From Actinomycetota bacterium (GTDB lineage Bacteria > Actinomycetota > Actinomycetes > Nanopelagicales > Nanopelagicaceae), in NCBI GenBank assembly GCA_009705185.1, contig WLCS01000019.1:1-11428 (forward strand): a DNA stretch of 11,428 bases. Direction: 5' to 3'. The stretch's first letter is position 1. Every line of letters starts with the position of its first letter. Below, one piece after another: positions 1 through 7,157 of this stretch. The notes under the pieces were generated by a model. That model saw only the letters and a program-made list of their open reading frames with translations, did no database searches and was not told where the DNA came from. The position numbers were made by a program, and so were the translations under genes.

Positions 1-134
1 ATTGGCTGGAGAACGCTACGTGCTTCTGGTTGACGAGCTACGCCGTTGATGTACGCAGCGAAGATCATTCCTGTTGCAATTGCTGGACCAATTGCTGATA
101 GGCCAAAACCGACCAGGTTGAGTGTGCCTTCCAT
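1..134 (-). CDS. atpE: ATP synthase Fo subunit c (5' part, runs off window)
   Basis: This is the proton-carrying ring subunit of the membrane Fo sector. The first 44 codons are visible and the gene continues past the left edge. They show a glycine/alanine-spaced first transmembrane helix (residues about 5 to 30) ending in the cytoplasmic loop ARQPE, the conserved Arg-Gln-Pro contact with the central stalk. The second helix with the ion-binding carboxylate lies outside the window, so H+ versus Na+ specificity cannot be judged. The ATG at 132-134 is preceded by a good ribosome binding site, GAAAGG, about 7 bases upstream. The gene follows atpB after 41 bases, the usual a-c order, and is presumably cotranscribed with it. 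The identification is secure although only about half of the usual 70 to 85 residues can be seen. Confidence 0.93.
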   Translation of the reverse strand, partial: MEGTLNLVGFGLSAIGPAIATGMIFAAYINGVARQPEARSVLQP

Positions 135-175
135 TTTATTACCTTTCGTTTGGTGGTGCGTTGTTGTGGTGCTAG

Positions 176-967
176 TTAGTGCTCGTCGGCAAGGGCGCCG
201 GCGATGTAAAGAGCTGTAAGCAGGGTAAAGATGTAAGCCTGAAGGCATTGCACCATGAATTCAAAGAATGTCAGGGCAATACCAAATGCAAATGAGAACG
301 GGCTAAATAACTTCATGATCAGATGTGAATCATGCATCATGTAATCACCACCCATAATGAATACGAGCAACAACAAGTGGCCCGCGAACATATTTGCAAA
401 GAGACGAAGTGAGAGCGTCAATGGACGCACAAGGAAGAAGGTTGCGACTTCAATAGGAGTAAGCAAAATGTAAACAGGCTTTGGTACTCCAGGCATAAAT
501 GCAATTTCCTTGAGGTACTTAATAAGACCTTGCTTGCGAATACCTACATAATGAAAAACGACAAAGGTAAAGATTGCGAGCACGTAAGGGAATCCCACGT
601 GAGACATCGCTGGGAATTGAAGGAATGGAACGATTCCGAAAATGTTATTTGTGAGCACAAATGTAAAGAGAGTAAATAGATATGGGACAAAGCGCATGAA
701 GTCATGGCCGATAACATCGCGAGCAAGATCATTACGCACAAAGGCATAAATGCTTTCTCCAGCGAATTGAAGCTTTGATGGAACGATTGCTGCTTTTCGT
801 GAAGAAAGTACGAAAAATACAGATACAAGAATCACTGAGAGAAATACAAGAAGAACTGGCTTTGTAAGCCAAGGAAGTGATTCAGTAAGTGGAGGAAGGT
901 TGAAGTCGTTTGTACTAGGTGGGACGAATCCATCACCTTCAGCGTGTAAGAAACTCAACGCGCGCAC
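176..967 (-). CDS. atpB: ATP synthase Fo subunit a
   Basis: Subunit a is the stator channel protein that passes protons to the c-ring. The product is hydrophobic with five or six membrane segments. The signature [15 protein letters not shown] contains the essential stator arginine (residue 188 from the chosen start), preceded by a TPIE element and followed by the [13 protein letters not shown] last helix. The frame is open to an ATG at 1004-1006 (276 residues), but that ATG has no ribosome binding site. I chose the GTG at 965-967 (263 residues) because AGGAG at 973-977 lies 5 bases before it and the protein then starts just ahead of the amphipathic EGDGFVPP region. The 13 extra upstream codons (including CVR and KPFRN) look unlike a subunit a start. 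Function is certain; the start is a judgement, with 1006 the alternative. Confidence 0.93.
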   Translation of the reverse strand: MRALSFLHAEGDGFVPPSTNDFNLPPLTESLPWLTKPVLLVFLSVILVSVFFVLSSRKAAIVPSKLQFAGESIYAFVRNDLARDVIGHDFMRFVPYLFTLFTFVLTNNIFGIVPFLQFPAMSHVGFPYVLAIFTFVVFHYVGIRKQGLIKYLKEIAFMPGVPKPVYILLTPIEVATFFLVRPLTLSLRLFANMFAGHLLLLVFIMGGDYMMHDSHLIMKLFSPFSFAFGIALTFFEFMVQCLQAYIFTLLTALYIAGALADEH

Positions 968-1033
968 ACACACTCCTAGAAAATTTCGAAAGGGTTTATA
1001 AACCATTTGCTGGGGAAGCGGTAAAGCAGGCCT

Positions 1034-1063
1034 ACCTTATGGGGAAAACCTGCCCCCTGTGAA
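1034..1063 (-). promoter_or_regulatory. Candidate promoter for atpB-atpE
   Basis: Read on the minus strand, TTCACA (1058-1063) and TAAGGT (1034-1039) are separated by 18 bases and could serve as -35 and -10 elements. They would start transcription near position 1027, giving a short leader to either candidate atpB start. The spacer contains a GGGG/CCCC inverted repeat. The match to consensus is only moderate. Position supports it: this is the only sizeable gap between prfA and atpE, and ATP synthase usually needs stronger expression than the genes upstream. Confidence 0.3.
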
Positions 1064-1103
1064 ATCGAGAAAGTGAGTTTTTGCCGTGTGGCTGGTCACT
1101 ATC

Positions 1104-1137
1104 AGTAGCTGAAAAAGGCTACTCGCGACCTCTAGCC
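1104..1137 (-). terminator. Weak terminator overlapped by an alternative hairpin, atpZ-atpB spacer
   Basis: On the minus strand GGCTA (1133-1137) can pair with TAGCC (1117-1121), and this stem is followed directly by five T residues, as in a weak intrinsic terminator. The downstream arm overlaps a second possible stem, AGTAGC (1118-1123) with GCTACT (1104-1109), which would disrupt the first. The two stems are only 5 and 6 base pairs, so this may be chance. If real, it would reduce read-through from the upstream genes into atpB or make it conditional. Confidence 0.3.
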
Positions 1138-1153
1138 ATACTGCCGGTCTCGT

Positions 1154-1357
1154 TTACTCTCGACCGAATCTGAGCCAGACCAGATAGAGCGCCCCGCCCA
1201 TGCCCACGAGCAGCCCGACCAAGGTGAAGTACGTGGTGTTCAAGAAATGGTCTGCTGCCCAGCCAACGCCACCCCAAAAAAGTAGACCTGATACGAGATA
1301 GCCGAAGATCGACCACAGCGCATTCTCTTCTCGACGATTAGTTGGTTCGTTGCTCAT
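1154..1357 (-). CDS. atpZ: AtpZ-like small membrane protein (AtpZ/AtpI family)
   Basis: This 67-residue protein has a short charged N-terminus (SNEPTNRREEN) and two transmembrane hairpin helices, roughly residues 15 to 35 and 42 to 61. The glycine pattern GGVGWAADHF followed by TLVGLLVGMGGALYL is typical of the AtpZ/AtpI family that accompanies FoF1 ATP synthase operons. Family members have been linked to c-ring assembly and to Mg2+/Ca2+ supply for the enzyme; the exact role is not settled. It begins with ATG at 1355-1357 inside the last 20 bases of atpI and has no clear ribosome binding site, which suggests translational coupling to atpI. It ends 186 bases before the chosen atpB start. The overlapping frame at 1119-1316 is a shadow of it. 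Confidence 0.82.
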   Translation of the reverse strand: MSNEPTNRREENALWSIFGYLVSGLLFWGGVGWAADHFLNTTYFTLVGLLVGMGGALYLVWLRFGRE

Positions 1358-1766
1358 GTGGCAATGGTAGATGAGTTTTGAGTTTTAGATAACTAGCGAT
1401 CTCCCCGCCTAGCCAAGCGAAGGTGAGCGCAATCGCCGAGACTCCAAAGCTGGTTCGGTCAATTGTTTCGCGTGAGGTGTACTTGGTGAGCGCCCACAAG
1501 AAGGCTCCTAAAAGCATGAACTTGGCAAAGTAGGAGAACATCGCAAGAGCCATCGTGCTGATGGGGTCTAAGTTTCGCGAAAGTTTTGAAATAAAAATAT
1601 GAACCAAGAAATAAATGAGAACCACCACTTGAGCCAGGAGTGCACCTGAAAGTCCTGGTAAACCTTGCACAATTGTTGAAACAATAATTGCAATCAGCCC
1701 CACAATAAATGTTGGGATAAGCGCACCACGTAATAATTGCTCTTCGTTACTTGCCAGCTTTTTCAA
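1338..1766 (-). CDS. atpI: ATP synthase protein I-like membrane protein
   Basis: This 142-residue protein has four predicted transmembrane helices, near residues 14-34, 40-60, 70-92 and 107-128. It sits directly upstream of the ATP synthase genes, where actinobacteria carry an AtpI-type protein (the Rv1303 position in M. tuberculosis). AtpI proteins assist c-ring assembly in some bacteria but are dispensable in others. The start is TTG at 1764-1766: a stop lies two codons upstream in frame, and no ATG or GTG occurs until far into the protein. GAAGGG about 11 bases upstream may be the ribosome binding site. It overlaps the end of the wecA-type gene by 20 bases and the start of atpZ by 20 bases. 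Assignment rests on topology and position more than on strong motifs. Confidence 0.78.
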   Translation of the reverse strand: MKKLASNEEQLLRGALIPTFIVGLIAIIVSTIVQGLPGLSGALLAQVVVLIYFLVHIFISKLSRNLDPISTMALAMFSYFAKFMLLGAFLWALTKYTSRETIDRTSFGVSAIALTFAWLGGEIASYLKLKTHLPLPHEQRTN

Positions 1767-2838
1767 GAGTTCTCACGCCCTTCTTTGAAAAATATGTGGT
1801 GAATCCCAACATCAGTCCCGCAACAATAGCTGCTGTCCAGAGTGGGGCAAAAGCTGAAACTACGACTGGAAATGCAATCGTTGCAGTCCACAAATATAAA
1901 ATAACCGCAGTGCGAAGATGCGAATTTCCTGCCCGCAGGATTCGGTGATGCAAATGTTCTTTATCTGAACTAAACGGTGATTGACCGGCGCGCAATCTAC
2001 GGAAAATCGCAGAAAATAAATCAATCAATGGAATTGCAAGAACGGCAAATGGAAGTGCCAAAGGAAGAAGTGTTGGACCAAGTTTTTCTGCTGAGATTGC
2101 ATTGGGATCTATTTGCCCAGTGAGAGTTATTGCAGATGCTGCCAGCAGCAAGCCTAGGAACATCGAACCTGAATCTCCCATAAAAATCTTTGCAGGATGA
2201 ACATTGTGTGGAAGGAAACCCACACAAATTCCAATGATTACTGCCGTAATCAACGATGGCGCACCTGCTCGATTAAAGCCGTAAACAACTGCCAATAGGT
2301 AAGCAAATGCGAAAAATGCCGCACCAGAAATTGCGACGATTCCTGCGGCTAAACCATCAAGACCGTCAATGAAATTCACCGCGTTAATGGTGACCAAGAC
2401 AATGATGACGGTTGCTAGCTGGCCAATACTTGGGGGCAGAGTTATGACGCCGTTAATAGGTACCCACAAAACTTGAATTCCAAAGAGCAGAAGAATTCCT
2501 GCGGCTAGCGCTTGTCCGGCCAACTTTGTCAGAGCATCTAACTCGTAGCGATCATCAATGAGGCCAATTGCAACAAGCAGAGTTGCCGCGCAAAAAATTC
2601 CAAGAGAATCGCGACCAAATGACTTTCCCACGAGCGATAAATGATTAACCATGGCGAATGTAAGTGCCATTGAAATCCACATCGCAAGACCGCCCCAGCG
2701 AGGAGTAGGTGTTGTGTGAATATCTCGAGTGCGAATATGCGCAACAGCGCCAAACTTCAGCGCCCAAATACGAACAAATGGCGTGACTACATAACAAAGC
2801 GCTGCCGCTAGAAGCAGTGTTACTAAGTACTCACGCAT
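1747..2838 (-). CDS. wecA: Polyprenyl-phosphate GlcNAc-1-phosphate transferase, WecA/TagO/MraY family
   Basis: This integral membrane enzyme moves a sugar-1-phosphate, probably GlcNAc, from a UDP-sugar onto a polyprenyl phosphate carrier at the inner face of the membrane, the first step of envelope glycopolymer synthesis. The 363 residues form about 10 to 11 membrane helices and carry the family motifs in order: an Asp-Asp pair at 95-96 followed by KLAGQ, the NFIDGLDGLAAG loop (155-166) with its catalytic-site aspartates, FMGDSGS (219-225), and the cytoplasmic HLHHR motif (295-299) that separates WecA/TagO types from MraY. Position just before atpI matches actinobacterial rfe/wecA (Rv1302). 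In mycobacteria the product primes arabinogalactan; which polymer is made here cannot be read. It starts 13 bases after glyA without a visible ribosome binding site, so coupling is likely. Confidence 0.9.
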   Translation of the reverse strand: MREYLVTLLLAAALCYVVTPFVRIWALKFGAVAHIRTRDIHTTPTPRWGGLAMWISMALTFAMVNHLSLVGKSFGRDSLGIFCAATLLVAIGLIDDRYELDALTKLAGQALAAGILLLFGIQVLWVPINGVITLPPSIGQLATVIIVLVTINAVNFIDGLDGLAAGIVAISGAAFFAFAYLLAVVYGFNRAGAPSLITAVIIGICVGFLPHNVHPAKIFMGDSGSMFLGLLLAASAITLTGQIDPNAISAEKLGPTLLPLALPFAVLAIPLIDLFSAIFRRLRAGQSPFSSDKEHLHHRILRAGNSHLRTAVILYLWTATIAFPVVVSAFAPLWTAAIVAGLMLGFTTYFSKKGVRTLEKAGK

Positions 2839-2851
2839 TGATAATTATTTT

Positions 2852-4114
2852 CTACGCTTGGTAGATAGGAAACTTTGCAGTCAGAGCGTGTACTTCAGAT
2901 TTGATCGCAGCATGTGCTGCTGCATCATCTGTCTTAATCGCGCGAGCAATAAGTGAAGCAATTACCTTCATCTCTGGAGTACCCATGCCTTGAGTTGTTG
3001 TAGCAGGTGTTCCAACGCGAATACCAGAAGTGACTGAAGGCGCTTCTGGGTCGTAAGGAATTGAATTCTTATTTAATACGATTCCAGCTGCGCCACATCG
3101 TTCGTCGGCAACTTTTCCATTTACTCCAGTTGAGCGAATATCTATAAGTGCTAAGTGAGTTTGTGTCCCGCCAGATACTGCGCGCATACCTTCCGATTCA
3201 AGTGCTGCTGCAAGAGTCTGGGCATTGACGATGACATCCTTTGCATACTTTTGATATGCCGGTGTTGCACACTCTGCAAGAGCAATTGCCTTTCCAGCAA
3301 CTGCAGACATGATTGGCCCGCCTTGCATTCCAGGAAACACAGCTTTATCTATTGCAGCTGCGTGCTCTGCTTTGGTCAAAATCATTCCACCGCGAGGTCC
3401 GCGCAATACTTTATGAGTAGTAAAAGAAACTACATCCGCATATGGCACAGGTGATGGAATCGCTTTACCTGCCACTAGCCCAATGAAGTGAGCAGCATCT
3501 ACCCACATGATTGCACCGACTTCATCACAAATCGCACGGACTTTTTCAAAGTCAATCAGGGACGGATAAGCGGTTGCACCCGAACAAATCATCTTTGGCT
3601 TATTTGCTATCGCAAGATCGCGAAGTTCGTCATAGTCGATGAGTTCGTTATCTTGGCGCACACCGTAGGAAACAATGTTGAACCACTTGCCTGAGAAATT
3701 TACTTTCGATCCGTGAGTGAGGTGGCCGCCGTGAGGAAGCGACATTGCTAAAACGGTATCCCCCGGCTTAGTAAATGCTTGATACACCGCAACGTTTGCG
3801 CTTGCACCAGAGTGTGGTTGCACGTTGGCATGCTCTGCACCAAAAAGTGACTTCGCACGGTCTATTGCAATCGTCTCGGCTTTATCTACTTCTTCGCATC
3901 CGCCGTAATAACGCTTTCCTGGGTATCCCTCTGCATACTTATTCGAAAGTGTTGAACCGAGCGCGGCAAGAACTGCACGTGAAGTGAAGTTTTCAGAAGC
4001 AATCAGTTGAAGATTAGTTTGCTGACGCTTGAGTTCTGAGAGCAGTACCGCTGCGATATCTGGATCTTGCTTCGAAAGAAGATTGAAATCTGGGCCATAG
4101 AAAGTTTCGGACAT
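2852..4114 (-). CDS. glyA: Serine hydroxymethyltransferase
   Basis: This PLP enzyme interconverts serine and glycine while loading tetrahydrofolate with a one-carbon unit, supplying purine, thymidylate and methionine synthesis in the cytoplasm. The 420 residues match the usual family length. Visible landmarks are the N-terminal LIASENFTS (38-45), the NKYAEGYPGKRYYGG substrate and tetrahydrofolate region (58-72), the PLP-stacking histidine in PHSGASAN (100-107), the aspartate of WVDAAHF (204-210), and the Schiff-base lysine K235 in TTHKVLRGPRGG. No key residue appears altered. The ATG at 4112-4114 lies 17 bases after the tsaC-type gene and has no strong ribosome binding site. As I recall, Streptomyces also has glyA in this neighbourhood, whereas M. 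tuberculosis does not. Confidence 0.97.
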   Translation of the reverse strand: MSETFYGPDFNLLSKQDPDIAAVLLSELKRQQTNLQLIASENFTSRAVLAALGSTLSNKYAEGYPGKRYYGGCEEVDKAETIAIDRAKSLFGAEHANVQPHSGASANVAVYQAFTKPGDTVLAMSLPHGGHLTHGSKVNFSGKWFNIVSYGVRQDNELIDYDELRDLAIANKPKMICSGATAYPSLIDFEKVRAICDEVGAIMWVDAAHFIGLVAGKAIPSPVPYADVVSFTTHKVLRGPRGGMILTKAEHAAAIDKAVFPGMQGGPIMSAVAGKAIALAECATPAYQKYAKDVIVNAQTLAAALESEGMRAVSGGTQTHLALIDIRSTGVNGKVADERCGAAGIVLNKNSIPYDPEAPSVTSGIRVGTPATTTQGMGTPEMKVIASLIARAIKTDDAAAHAAIKSEVHALTAKFPIYQA

Positions 4115-4131
4115 GGGCGCCAGCCTAATAG

Positions 4132-4776
4132 TTAGTCGACGAAAATGCCCGGTGCGACCGCTGTCATCTCGGCCACCGTGATTGCACCTTCACGCACAAC
4201 GCGTAAACCAGAATCTGACTGCTCAACGATTGTGGTTCGAGGACCAGATTTCAGGCCGCCGTTATCGAATACAAGAGCGACATCCCAGCTTTTCACTGCC
4301 GACCTATCAATTTTCAGTAAAGGACTTTCACCAGCAACAGATGCACTGAGAACAGCTAACGGTCCGGACTCCTTTAGAAGTGCGCGAATAAATCGTGACT
4401 TGGGAACTCTCACATTTACTTGATCTAAAAATTGATCATCTCCAAGATCCCAATTCAATCCGCGGTTAGGTTTCAATGTAAGAGAAAGTAATCCAGGCCA
4501 AAATTCATTTATTAGTTTCTCTGAACTAGTTGAAATCTCGCGAGTTACACCTCGGACTGTTGTTGCACTGTGAATTAATACTTGGGCAGCAACACCATCA
4601 TCTGATCCATGCAGGACATGCATTGCACGCACTGCAAATGGCGAGAACGCATCTGCGAGATATACATAGCCATGTTCGAGCGGAGCAACGATGACATATC
4701 CATCTCGAATCGCAGTGAGTGCTCGATTTACATGCTTCTTCAGTTCGCCCTGTTTGAGATCAACGCGCGGTGCCAT
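4132..4776 (-). CDS. TsaC/Sua5-family (YrdC domain) protein with degenerate active site
   Basis: By position and overall similarity this is the Sua5/TsaC protein found after prmC in actinobacteria. That enzyme makes threonylcarbamoyl-AMP from threonine, bicarbonate and ATP for t6A modification of ANN-decoding tRNAs. The 214-residue frame is intact and family landmarks remain: the DAF after the first motif (42-44), EFWPGLLSLTLK (91-102), VNVRVP (120-125), the SGPLAVLSAS region (137-146), TTIV (181-184) and VVREG (193-197). The nucleotide/threonine site is not kept. The expected PTDTVYGxG reads PLEHGYVYL (32-40). The KxR motif aligns to H56 and S58 within HGSDDG. The SxN motif reads S144-A-S146. 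A GAGGAG ribosome binding site lies 6 bases before the ATG, and only 2 bases separate it from prmC, so it is probably expressed. It may be a repurposed or inactive homologue; I give no gene symbol for that reason. Confidence 0.8.
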   Translation of the reverse strand: MAPRVDLKQGELKKHVNRALTAIRDGYVIVAPLEHGYVYLADAFSPFAVRAMHVLHGSDDGVAAQVLIHSATTVRGVTREISTSSEKLINEFWPGLLSLTLKPNRGLNWDLGDDQFLDQVNVRVPKSRFIRALLKESGPLAVLSASVAGESPLLKIDRSAVKSWDVALVFDNGGLKSGPRTTIVEQSDSGLRVVREGAITVAEMTAVAPGIFVD

Positions 4777-4778
4777 CG

Positions 4779-5633
4779 TTATCTCCTCACAGCAGTCGTA
4801 AATCGTGGACGATTTGTTAAATCGTTATGGAGAAGAATATCTACGAATTCATCGCTTAAGACATCAGCGATTTCCTTACCCTGATTTTCATGATGTTCGA
4901 TCGCCAAAAATCCGCCAGATTTTAATATTCGCGCAGCTGTTGAAATAAAGAGACGAGGGGCTTTCATGCCATCGACTCCCCCATACAAAGCAACATTAGG
5001 TTCATGTTCGCGTACATCTCGCGGGAGTTCTTGCGAATCTGGTACGTAAGGTGGATTTGCAATCACTACATCGCATTTCACGCCAACGAGGGCCGTTGCT
5101 ACATCTGATTCAAGAATACGAACTTTTTCATCGATATATGAAACATTTTCTTTCAACCAATGAATCGCTTCTGGACTTTTTTCTACAGCGATCACATGCG
5201 TGTGTGGTGCTTCGGTTGCAATGGCGAGAGCAAGCGCGCCTGAGCCAGAACCTAAATCAACAACACTGACTGGTCCTTGAATCTTTTCAATGTGCGCCAG
5301 CGCCGCCTCTACAAGTAATTCACTTTCAGGCCTTGGGACAAGTACACCTGGGCCTACTTTTATTTCTAGATGTCTGAAGTACGCGACTCCGGTGAGGTAT
5401 TGAAGAGGTTCATGGTTGCAGCGGCGGTCCAACAATTTCCAAAAAGTTTCCTCAACGATTGCCATATCGCTGATAGAAGCAAGTGCATTTTCCACCGTAA
5501 TCGCATTATGTAAATCCATTCTTGAAATTCCAAGAGTGTGCGCCAACAAGATTTCAGCTTCTACTTCGGCAAATCCAACGGTAGAAAGTTGTTCCTTACC
5601 GCTTCGCAAGAATTCCTTGAAAGTGAGTTCCAT
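4779..5633 (-). CDS. prmC: Peptide chain release factor N5-glutamine methyltransferase
   Basis: PrmC (HemK) methylates the glutamine of the GGQ motif in release factors 1 and 2 using S-adenosylmethionine, which speeds peptide release. The 284 residues show the helical N-terminal substrate-recognition domain (about 1-85), the LVPRPESELLVE linker (98-109, usually RPETE), the SAM-binding loop DLGSGSG (126-132), the acidic end of strand 2 in VIAVEKSP (147-154), and the catalytic NPPY (193-196), which holds the target glutamine. The gene directly follows its substrate gene prfA, with 21 bases between them. The ATG at 5631-5633 has no clear ribosome binding site, so it may depend on translation of prfA. 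Confidence 0.95.
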   Translation of the reverse strand: MELTFKEFLRSGKEQLSTVGFAEVEAEILLAHTLGISRMDLHNAITVENALASISDMAIVEETFWKLLDRRCNHEPLQYLTGVAYFRHLEIKVGPGVLVPRPESELLVEAALAHIEKIQGPVSVVDLGSGSGALALAIATEAPHTHVIAVEKSPEAIHWLKENVSYIDEKVRILESDVATALVGVKCDVVIANPPYVPDSQELPRDVREHEPNVALYGGVDGMKAPRLFISTAARILKSGGFLAIEHHENQGKEIADVLSDEFVDILLHNDLTNRPRFTTAVRR

Positions 5634-5654
5634 AGCTGATTCTTAACTGTGAAA

Positions 5655-6737
5655 TTAACTAGTTGACGAGAGCTTTGCCGCTCTGTCGGCATCGAGAAGT
5701 GCCTGTACTACTTCGTCTAATTCTCCGTTAAGAACTGCATCTAAATTATTTGCTTTGTAATTGACGCGGTGATCGCTGAGGCGATTTTCTGGATAGTTAT
5801 ATGTACGAATTCGTTCGGAGCGATCGACTGTACGAACTTGGCTCTTGCGTTCAGCCATAGCTGCAGCCTCGGCCTTCTCCTGTGCATCTGCAAGCAATCG
5901 TGCACGCAAAATTCGCAGTGCAGATTCTTTATTTTGTAGCTGTGACTTTTCATTTTGGCATGACACAACAATGCCCGTTGGTACGTGAGTTAAACGCACC
6001 GCAGAGTCAGTTGTGTTCACTGACTGTCCGCCAGGTCCTGATGAGCGATAAACATCTACACGTACATCATTCATATTCAATTCGACATCGACTTCTTCTG
6101 CTTCTGGAAGAACCAAGACACCTGCTGCAGAAGTGTGGATTCGTCCTTGGCTCTCTGTTTCTGGAACACGTTGCACACGGTGCACTCCACCTTCAAATTT
6201 AAGTCGTGCATAAGGAGTTGTTCCCGGTTCAGGCGTTCCCTTTGATTTCACGGCCATAGAAATATCTTTGTATCCACCGAGTTCGGATTCAGTCATATCA
6301 ATGATTTCGATTTTCCAGCCACGCTTTTCGGCATATCGCTGATACATACGCACCAAGTCGCCAGCAAAGAGTGCGGATTCGTCTCCGCCTGCTCCAGCTT
6401 TTACTTCGATAATGACATCGCGATCATCGTTGGGATCACGTGGAAGCAATAACTCTTCTAGCTTTTCGGCAGCAGTTTCAACGGCAATTTCCATTGCGGG
6501 AAGTTCGGACGCAAACGATGCATCTTCGGCAGCCATTTCTTTTGCCGCTTCTAAATCATCTGCCGCAGATTTCCAGGCATTAAATCCTGCAACCACTGGG
6601 CCAAGTTGGGCATAACGGCGTCCTAATTGGCGGGCTTTACCTTGATCCTCATGAATTGAAGGATCTGCCATCTTCAGTTCAAGCTCTTGATATTCGCGCA
6701 CCATTTCATGTGCGGATGCAAAGCGATCGTTACTCAT
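5655..6737 (-). CDS. prfA: Peptide chain release factor 1
   Basis: RF1 recognises UAA and UAG stop codons in the ribosomal A site and triggers hydrolysis of the finished peptide. The 360 residues are the standard length. The codon-recognition tripeptide of the PxT class is PET (192-194) in [15 protein letters not shown], which marks RF1 rather than RF2 (SPF). The peptidyl-hydrolysis motif GGQ is at 236-238 in [10 protein letters not shown], and the glutamine is the target of the adjacent prmC product. The N-terminal helical domain covers about 1-100. The ATG at 6735-6737 follows AAAGGAG by 7 bases, one of the best ribosome binding sites in the window. It is the first gene after the rpmE terminator and so probably heads the unit prfA-prmC-tsaC-glyA-wecA-atpI-atpZ. 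Several genes in the window end in TAG or TAA, consistent with active RF1. Confidence 0.97.
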   Translation of the reverse strand: MSNDRFASAHEMVREYQELELKMADPSIHEDQGKARQLGRRYAQLGPVVAGFNAWKSAADDLEAAKEMAAEDASFASELPAMEIAVETAAEKLEELLLPRDPNDDRDVIIEVKAGAGGDESALFAGDLVRMYQRYAEKRGWKIEIIDMTESELGGYKDISMAVKSKGTPEPGTTPYARLKFEGGVHRVQRVPETESQGRIHTSAAGVLVLPEAEEVDVELNMNDVRVDVYRSSGPGGQSVNTTDSAVRLTHVPTGIVVSCQNEKSQLQNKESALRILRARLLADAQEKAEAAAMAERKSQVRTVDRSERIRTYNYPENRLSDHRVNYKANNLDAVLNGELDEVVQALLDADRAAKLSSTS

Positions 6738-6755
6738 ATGACTTCTCCTTTCAAT

Positions 6756-6787
6756 CTTGAATCAAGGGCTCCGTGTTAAATCCTTGA
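6756..6787 (-). promoter_or_regulatory. Nested inverted repeats upstream of prfA
   Basis: CTTGA (6756-6760), one base, then TCAAG (6762-6766) form a small palindrome. TCAAGG (6762-6767) also has its complement CCTTGA at 6782-6787. All of it lies in the 53 bases between the rpmE terminator and the prfA start, where a promoter for the prfA unit must sit if the terminator works. The repeats could be an operator or a leader hairpin. I could not place a convincing -35/-10 pair here. Confidence 0.3.
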
Positions 6788-6790
6788 GAA

Positions 6791-6832
6791 ATAAAAAGAC
6801 CGCGCCGCAACCAGATGGCTGCGATGCGGTCT
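6791..6832 (-). terminator. Intrinsic terminator after rpmE
   Basis: On the minus strand AGACCGC (6826-6832) pairs with GCGGTCT (6797-6803). Inside it CGCAGCC and GGTTGCG extend the stem around an ATCT loop, with one G-U pair and a small internal mismatch. The stem is followed by a T-rich run (TTTTTAT). It begins 10 bases after the rpmE stop codon. It is a strong Rho-independent terminator that separates rpmE from prfA. Confidence 0.9.
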
Positions 6833-6842
6833 CTTTGAAAAG

Positions 6843-7058
6843 CTAGTTAGCTGTTTTCTTACCGAATCGCTCTTCGAACTTAGCGACGCGTCCACCAGTA
6901 TCAAGGATGCGCTGCTTACCTGTGTAGAACGGGTGGCATACAGAACAAACTTCTACATAAATTGATCCACTTGCAACAGTTGAGCGGGTAACAAACTTTT
7001 CACCGCAACCGCAAGTGACTTGAGTATCTTTGTACTCTGGATGAATATCTTTCTTCAT
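6843..7058 (-). CDS. rpmE: 50S ribosomal protein L31, zinc-binding form
   Basis: L31 is a small protein that bridges the two ribosomal subunits. The 71 residues match the family from MKKDIHPEY through CxC (C16, C18), HPFYTGKQR (42-50) and the basic FEERFGKK end. The second cysteine pair, C38 and C41 in CSVC, completes a four-cysteine zinc site, so this is the C+ form that zinc-limited cells may replace with a C- paralogue encoded elsewhere. The ATG at 7056-7058 follows GAGG by about 7 bases. In related actinobacteria rpmE directly follows rho; here another gene lies between. It is a single-gene unit, bounded upstream by the terminator at 7158-7208 and downstream by the one at 6791-6832, with a structured leader. 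Confidence 0.97.
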   Translation of the reverse strand: MKKDIHPEYKDTQVTCGCGEKFVTRSTVASGSIYVEVCSVCHPFYTGKQRILDTGGRVAKFEERFGKKTAN

Positions 7059-7074
7059 TCTTTTTCCTCTTCTT

Positions 7075-7147
7075 GCTATTTCTAGCGTTGGCTGGGTCCG
7101 CAGCTGCGGTGAACCAGGTCATTGCCATGGGCTGGCGATAGGCGCTA
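7075..7147 (-). promoter_or_regulatory. Candidate structured mRNA leader of rpmE
   Basis: Read on the minus strand, TAGCG (7143-7147) can pair with CGCTA (7083-7087) to close a branched structure. Inside are a GCCA/TGGC hairpin and a longer arm in which CTGG (7114-7117) pairs with CCAG (7092-7095) around the perfect 12-base palindrome at 7098-7109. The 3' strand of the closing stem can instead form GCTA-GAAA-TAGC (7075-7086), a stem with a GNRA-type loop, immediately before the GAGG ribosome binding site. L31 leaders that bind the protein are described in several bacterial groups, actinobacteria included, so autoregulation of rpmE is a reasonable inference. The fold is by eye only. Confidence 0.5.
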
Positions 7148-7157
7148 ATCCTCTCGT

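Noticed and set aside
1119..1316. Minus-strand frame of 65 residues overlapping atpZ
   Set aside because: It is Arg-rich shadow sequence. The atpZ frame has two clear membrane helices and family glycines.
5655..6737. PET instead of the PAT or PVT tripeptide in release factor 1
   Set aside because: The middle position of PxT varies in RF1, and the flanking residues and GGQ are normal, so this is not unusual enough to flag.
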